Source of the DNA: an uncultured Clostridium sp.
GTDB taxonomy: Bacteria > Bacillota > Clostridia > TANB77 > CAG-508
Direction: 5' to 3'
NCBI GenBank assembly: GCA_947643945.1
Contig: CANRXN010000035.1
Span: forward strand, 1 to 7,990
DNA: 7,990 nucleotides
The notes under the pieces are model-generated. The model was not told the origin of the DNA. It saw nothing but the letters and a program-made list of their open reading frames with translations, and made no database searches. This document shows, one piece after another, positions 4,869 to 7,990 of the stretch. A program made the translations under genes and the position numbers. Numbering within the stretch: position 1 is the stretch's first letter; each line of letters begins with the position of its first letter.

Positions 4869-5550
4869 TAATTAATAGTTGTGGCTGTTGGTCCAGTTCC
4901 TACAACATTTTCTTGGAGTGACCTCCATGTGTTACAGCCAACAATTCCATCAGCTGCTAATCCTCTTGAACTTTGGTATCTTCTTACAGCATCTGCTGTA
5001 GCTGACCCAAAAATCCCATCTAATCCACCTGTTCGAAAGCCCAGTGTGTTTAAATCATCTTGTGCAATTAGTACATAATTACTTAAACTTCCTCTTTTAA
5101 GTGTTGGAAATCCTCCTGTGGAACAGGCAGGCTTACCAAATCTTTTGTCCCAGTGAACCCATGTTGGTGTAAGTCTAATTGGCTCCACATAACTCCAAAC
5201 GCCAGAGTTGTTGGCCGAATTCCATAACCTTGTTCTTTGACTAGAAGATAACGTTTGACCCACATCGAAAGCAACACCTGCATAATGTTGCGATTGGTTT
5301 CCGGTGTCCGCCCTTCATATGGTCTTTTGAAGGCAAATCCTACTGGTATTGGCCCTCCATATATATATCTTTGGCTGTTCCAGCTTTGCATACACCTTTT
5401 TGTTGTCCACAAAATATTACTTTTGCTTGAGCCCCTAAATTCTCTTACTTTTAAGGTTCCATTTGTATTATATGGCATTGGCTCACTTTCTCCTCTATAG
5501 TAAGTTTCCATTCGATCGGTATCATTATTAAAAACTAATATTTTTGCCAC
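4868..5550 (-). CDS. M15-type zinc peptidase with C-terminal peptidoglycan-binding domain, frameshifted
   Basis: Likely cleaves D-Ala-containing peptide cross-links or stems of peptidoglycan. The start is GTG at 5550 with AGGGGG 9 bases upstream; there is no signal peptide. Two frames join near 5303-5313. Removing one G at plus 5303 and one at 5310 restores EGGHGNQSQHYAGVAFD and a 226-residue protein; a single lost base in the G-run at 5311-5313 would also restore the frame, giving EGADTGNQSQHYAG. The restored zinc site is HYAGVAFD (H88, D95) plus WVHWD (H132), the HxxxxxxD...H arrangement of M15 enzymes. Residues 153-213 form a PG_binding_1 repeat (DDLNTLGFRTGGLDGIFG, ADGIVGCNTW). A cytoplasmic start suggests release by lysis, phage or spore use, or non-classical export. 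M15 assignment is by motif. Confidence 0.8.
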
Positions 5551-5581
5551 TTGTTCTGCCCCCTTATTTTTGCTTTTCTAT

Positions 5582-5587
5582 ATTATA
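5582..5587 (-). promoter_or_regulatory. Weak candidate -10 for the peptidase gene
   Basis: The minus strand has a perfect TATAAT 31 bases before the GTG start, in the 59-base gap after the endonuclease stop. I find no -35 at the right distance. The peptidase may have its own promoter here or be read through from the restriction operon. Confidence 0.3.
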
Positions 5588-5609
5588 TGTGGCTTTTTTA
5601 GTTTTGGTT

Positions 5610-6479
5610 CTAGCTTTCTTGTGTAAATTGTGATATAATTCTATCTTTCATATCAGCAATATTGTATATATGTTCCACATTATCAAATGTTTCTCTTAAA
5701 TTATTTCTAGCTGAAATCCATCCCATTCCATCTGTAAACCAAACAAATTCAAAACCTACTATCCTTTTTGCTTCTTCTGCAATCATCTTGTAACTTCTTG
5801 CAGTTTCATTTAATTTTGAACCTCCCGAAGCATAAAAATTAGTTTCAATTCCATAAATACATTTATCTGTTTTTATAACAAAATCAAATCTTTTCGTAGC
5901 CTGGTTTTTATTACTGATAAATGACATATCTAATTTCCATCTTTTCTCGATATCCTGTAAGTACATTTCTTTAAAATATGTTTCATTCTTCTTAAAACCT
6001 GCTTTTTGTATAAATTTTTCTACTAAGTCCTCCATTAAATGTCCACCACGATTTTTTCTGGCATTTGAATTTAAACCACATTCAACACCTAAAACATAAT
6101 CATATAAATTATTCACAAGATGTTTTTCTAATAGATTAAACAAGCCTGTTTCTCTCATAAATACTCTATATTGCTTAACATCATAATTCATATTTTTAAA
6201 ATTATATTCAAACTTATTTCCATCATCATCTAAAACAATTATTTCTGATTGTCTTACTGCTAATAAAGTTGGAATACATTTTAAAACTTCTGGATATTTT
6301 TGCACTAAATTTTCAAAGTCTTTTTCTATTTTTTCGCTTCCTATTAGTGAATTCATCATATTTAATTCTACTTTATAATTTTGGGCATTTTTATATATTG
6401 TTTCAAAATCTATATAGTATTTATAATTAGCAATACTATCTGTAAAAGTTAATAGCCACTCTGCAAAATCTCTTTTCAT
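5610..6479 (-). CDS. dpnII: Type II restriction endonuclease, DpnII/MboI family (predicted to cut GATC)
   Basis: Cuts unmethylated GATC sites in foreign DNA if it follows its family. The 289-residue product, the same length class as pneumococcal DpnII, matches that family along its length: DFAEWLLTFTDSIANYKYY at the N-terminus, NMMNSLIGS (40-48), RKNRGGHLMED (141-151), then the conserved core FDFVI (198-202), IETNFYASGG (211-220), SKLNETARSYKMIAEE (221-236), FTDGMGW (249-254) and NNLRETFD (259-266). The core is the nuclease fold with acidic residues in FDF and IET. ATG 6479 follows AAGGAG by 8 bases; that site overlaps the stop of the preceding methyltransferase, so translation is probably coupled. 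It is the last gene of the operon, as in DpnII. No frameshift or missing motif is visible. Confidence 0.93.
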   Translation of the reverse strand: MKRDFAEWLLTFTDSIANYKYYIDFETIYKNAQNYKVELNMMNSLIGSEKIEKDFENLVQKYPEVLKCIPTLLAVRQSEIIVLDDDGNKFEYNFKNMNYDVKQYRVFMRETGLFNLLEKHLVNNLYDYVLGVECGLNSNARKNRGGHLMEDLVEKFIQKAGFKKNETYFKEMYLQDIEKRWKLDMSFISNKNQATKRFDFVIKTDKCIYGIETNFYASGGSKLNETARSYKMIAEEAKRIVGFEFVWFTDGMGWISARNNLRETFDNVEHIYNIADMKDRIISQFTQES

Positions 6480-6484
6480 ATCAT

Positions 6485-7256
6485 CTACTCCTTCATTTCT
6501 TCATATCTTCTTATAGATAAATCTAAATATTCTTTTGAATTATCAATTCCTATGTATCTTCTATTTAATTTGTTCGCTGCAATTCCTGTTGTGCTACTAC
6601 CACAAAACGGATCTAAAATTAAATCATTTTCTTTTGTAGATGCTAAAATTATTCTTTCTAAAATTTCTAATGGCTTTTGTGTTGGATGTTTTCCTTGTTT
6701 CTTTTCTGATGGTTTTGTAAGTGAGGTTGTCCAAACGTCTTTCACTTGTTTATTGTTATTTAATTTTTTCATTAACTCATAATTAAATTTATATTTTACT
6801 TTTGGTAAGTCCTTTCTAGCCCATAATATTGTTTCAGTTGAATGTGTGAATGTTTTACAAGCTAAATTGGGTGGTGGATTTGTTTTCTGCCAAGTAATAT
6901 TATTTATTATTTTAAATCCATCCTCTTCTAGTGCCATTCCTATTGAATATATATTGTGTAGAGTCCCGACTTATCCAAATTGTTCCATCATCTTTTAAAA
7001 CTCTATAACATTCATGAATCCAATCTTTATTAAATTTATGTTTATCTTTTATATTTAAATGACTATCCCATTGTCCTTTATTTACGCTTACCATTTTTCC
7101 AGAACGGCATGTTATTCCATCATTAGACAAGAAGTATGGTGGATCTGCAAATATCATATCAAAACTTTTCTCTTTAAATTCTTTTAATGTGTCAAAAGTA
7201 TCGTTATCAATTAGCTTAAAGCTACTTTCTTCAAAGTAGAATTTTCCAGGATACAT
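6485..7256 (-). CDS. dpnA: DpnA-type adenine-specific DNA methyltransferase, one +1 frameshift
   Basis: The second methyltransferase of DpnII-type systems; DpnA of pneumococcus methylates GATC in single- and double-stranded DNA and protects incoming DNA. The ATG at 7256 follows GAGGAG by 8 bases and lies inside the end of dpnM (46-base overlap). FADPPYFLSNDG (DPPY at 38-41) comes first and the SAM loop DPFCGSSTTG (215-224) last, the beta-class order; HPTQKP (190-195) and FTHSTETILWARK are also family motifs. One extra base at plus 6968 breaks the frame; without it the join reads GTIWISGTLHNIYSIGMALEEDG, closely matching DpnA. The restored length is 256 residues. Everything on both sides is conserved, so the break is probably recent or an error. 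If real, the cell would rely on DpnM alone for protection. Confidence 0.92.
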
Positions 7257-7990
7257 TCATTCATCTCCTCATAATTTGTAATAAGTAATTCTGAAATTTC
7301 TCCTCTACCTTTGCTATTACAATTTATCATTCTTTTAGCAGAGATTTCATTTATATAAAATCCTTTGTATATATTTTCAAAAAAATTATCTTCTTTATTA
7401 GTGTTTTTCGGATTAGAATTAGATAACATTAACTTTGCATTTCTTTCATCCAATTTTCCAAAGTAATTAGCTAATTCCTTTTGATTTTCATCGTTAAAAT
7501 CCTCTTTAGTATAAGATGTAAATCCTGATGTGGTTGATAATGGTCTATATGGTGGATCAAAATACACAAATGTGTTGCTATCAATATATTTTTCGCTTTT
7601 TTTATAATCCCCATATTGAAATACTACATTTCTAATTAAATATGATAAATTTCTTAAATTACTTGAATCACATATTGTAGGATTTTTGTATTTGCCACAA
7701 GGTACATTAAATTCTCCATTTTTGTTTACTCTATATAATCCATTGAAACATGTCCTATTTAAAAATATAAATTCTCCTGCTCTTTTTATACTTAACTCGT
7801 TTTGAGTAATTCTATAAGAATTATATTCTTTTCTGATATTATAAAAATATGCTTGTCTATCTTCATTTTCTAATTTTATAAATTCTTTTTCCTTTATCTC
7901 TAATTCTTTAATAAGTTCATCCACATTTTCTTTTATAACATTATAACAATTTATTAGATCTTTATTTATATCAAATGCATATGCTTCTTT
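7211..7990 (-). CDS. dpnM: Dam/DpnM-type DNA adenine methyltransferase (N-terminus beyond window)
   Basis: Methylates adenine N6 in GATC and so protects the chromosome from the endonuclease of this operon. The visible 259 residues run open from the right edge, beginning KEAYAFDINKDLINCYNVIK, which is the Dam-family segment just after the first glycine-rich SAM motif; that motif lies off the window. A GTG at 7924 is internal, not the start. Further motifs: the central part FIFLNRTCFNGLYRVNKNGEF with the target-recognition region, then YFDPPYRPLS (DPPY near 7558-7547), then LMLSNSNPK and the C-terminal strand ELLITNYEEM. SAM motif before DPPY is the alpha-class (D12) order. It is first in the operon, as expected, since methylation must precede cutting; the promoter is outside the window. 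Confidence 0.92.
   Translation of the reverse strand, partial: KEAYAFDINKDLINCYNVIKENVDELIKELEIKEKEFIKLENEDRQAYFYNIRKEYNSYRITQNELSIKRAGEFIFLNRTCFNGLYRVNKNGEFNVPCGKYKNPTICDSSNLRNLSYLIRNVVFQYGDYKKSEKYIDSNTFVYFDPPYRPLSTTSGFTSYTKEDFNDENQKELANYFGKLDERNAKLMLSNSNPKNTNKEDNFFENIYKGFYINEISAKRMINCNSKGRGEISELLITNYEEMNECILENSTLKKVALS

Noticed and set aside
7211..7924. GTG at 7924 as the start of the first methyltransferase
   Set aside because: The frame continues upstream to the window edge with conserved Dam-family residues, so the true start lies outside.

Overview
The window is AT-rich with A/T-rich spacers, Shine-Dalgarno sites of the AGGAGG type and TTG/GTG as well as ATG starts. With an LPXTG-type surface protein carrying cohesin-like and dockerin-like parts, an mraZ-rsmH-ftsL cluster and a DpnII-type restriction system, this points to a low-GC Firmicute, probably a clostridial, perhaps gut-associated, lineage. 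That placement is inference. Almost everything is coded on the minus strand, so the window reads right to left.

Right edge to 5610: a DpnII-like type II restriction-modification operon. It holds a Dam-type (alpha class) adenine methyltransferase cut by the window edge, a DpnA-type (beta class) methyltransferase with one frameshift, and a DpnII-family endonuclease. The genes overlap or nearly touch and keep the pneumococcal order. Next, 5550-4868 codes a cytoplasmic-looking M15-type zinc peptidase with a C-terminal peptidoglycan-binding domain, also frameshifted, ending in a hairpin terminator it shares with a converging XRE-family regulator (4478-4840, plus strand).

4477 to 1889: a divergent regulatory region, then the start of the division and cell-wall cluster: mraZ, a 311-base spacer holding eleven ACAAAAG repeats, rsmH (two frameshifts) and an ftsL-like gene. 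mraZ has a recognisable promoter followed by five AAGTG boxes at 10-11 base steps, which look like MraZ autoregulatory sites. The usual next genes (penicillin-binding protein, mraY and so on) are absent. Instead the ftsL frame runs into one end of a 623-base segment (1348-1970) bounded by inverted repeats. That segment holds a PAS-domain gene lacking its 5' end and a 51-codon plus-strand ORF with a strong ribosome binding site and a terminator.

1031 to the left edge: a large secreted surface protein with signal peptide, cohesin-like domain, Pro/Asn/Gln repeat linker and LPKTG. Unusually, it then continues through a second hydrophobic segment into a dockerin-like repeat.

The most striking global signal is that three otherwise normal genes (rsmH, the peptidase, dpnA) are broken by what read best as five single-base insertions of one kind: an extra G after CC on the plus strand. 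This looks more like a systematic sequence artefact, or one mutational process, than independent gene decay.
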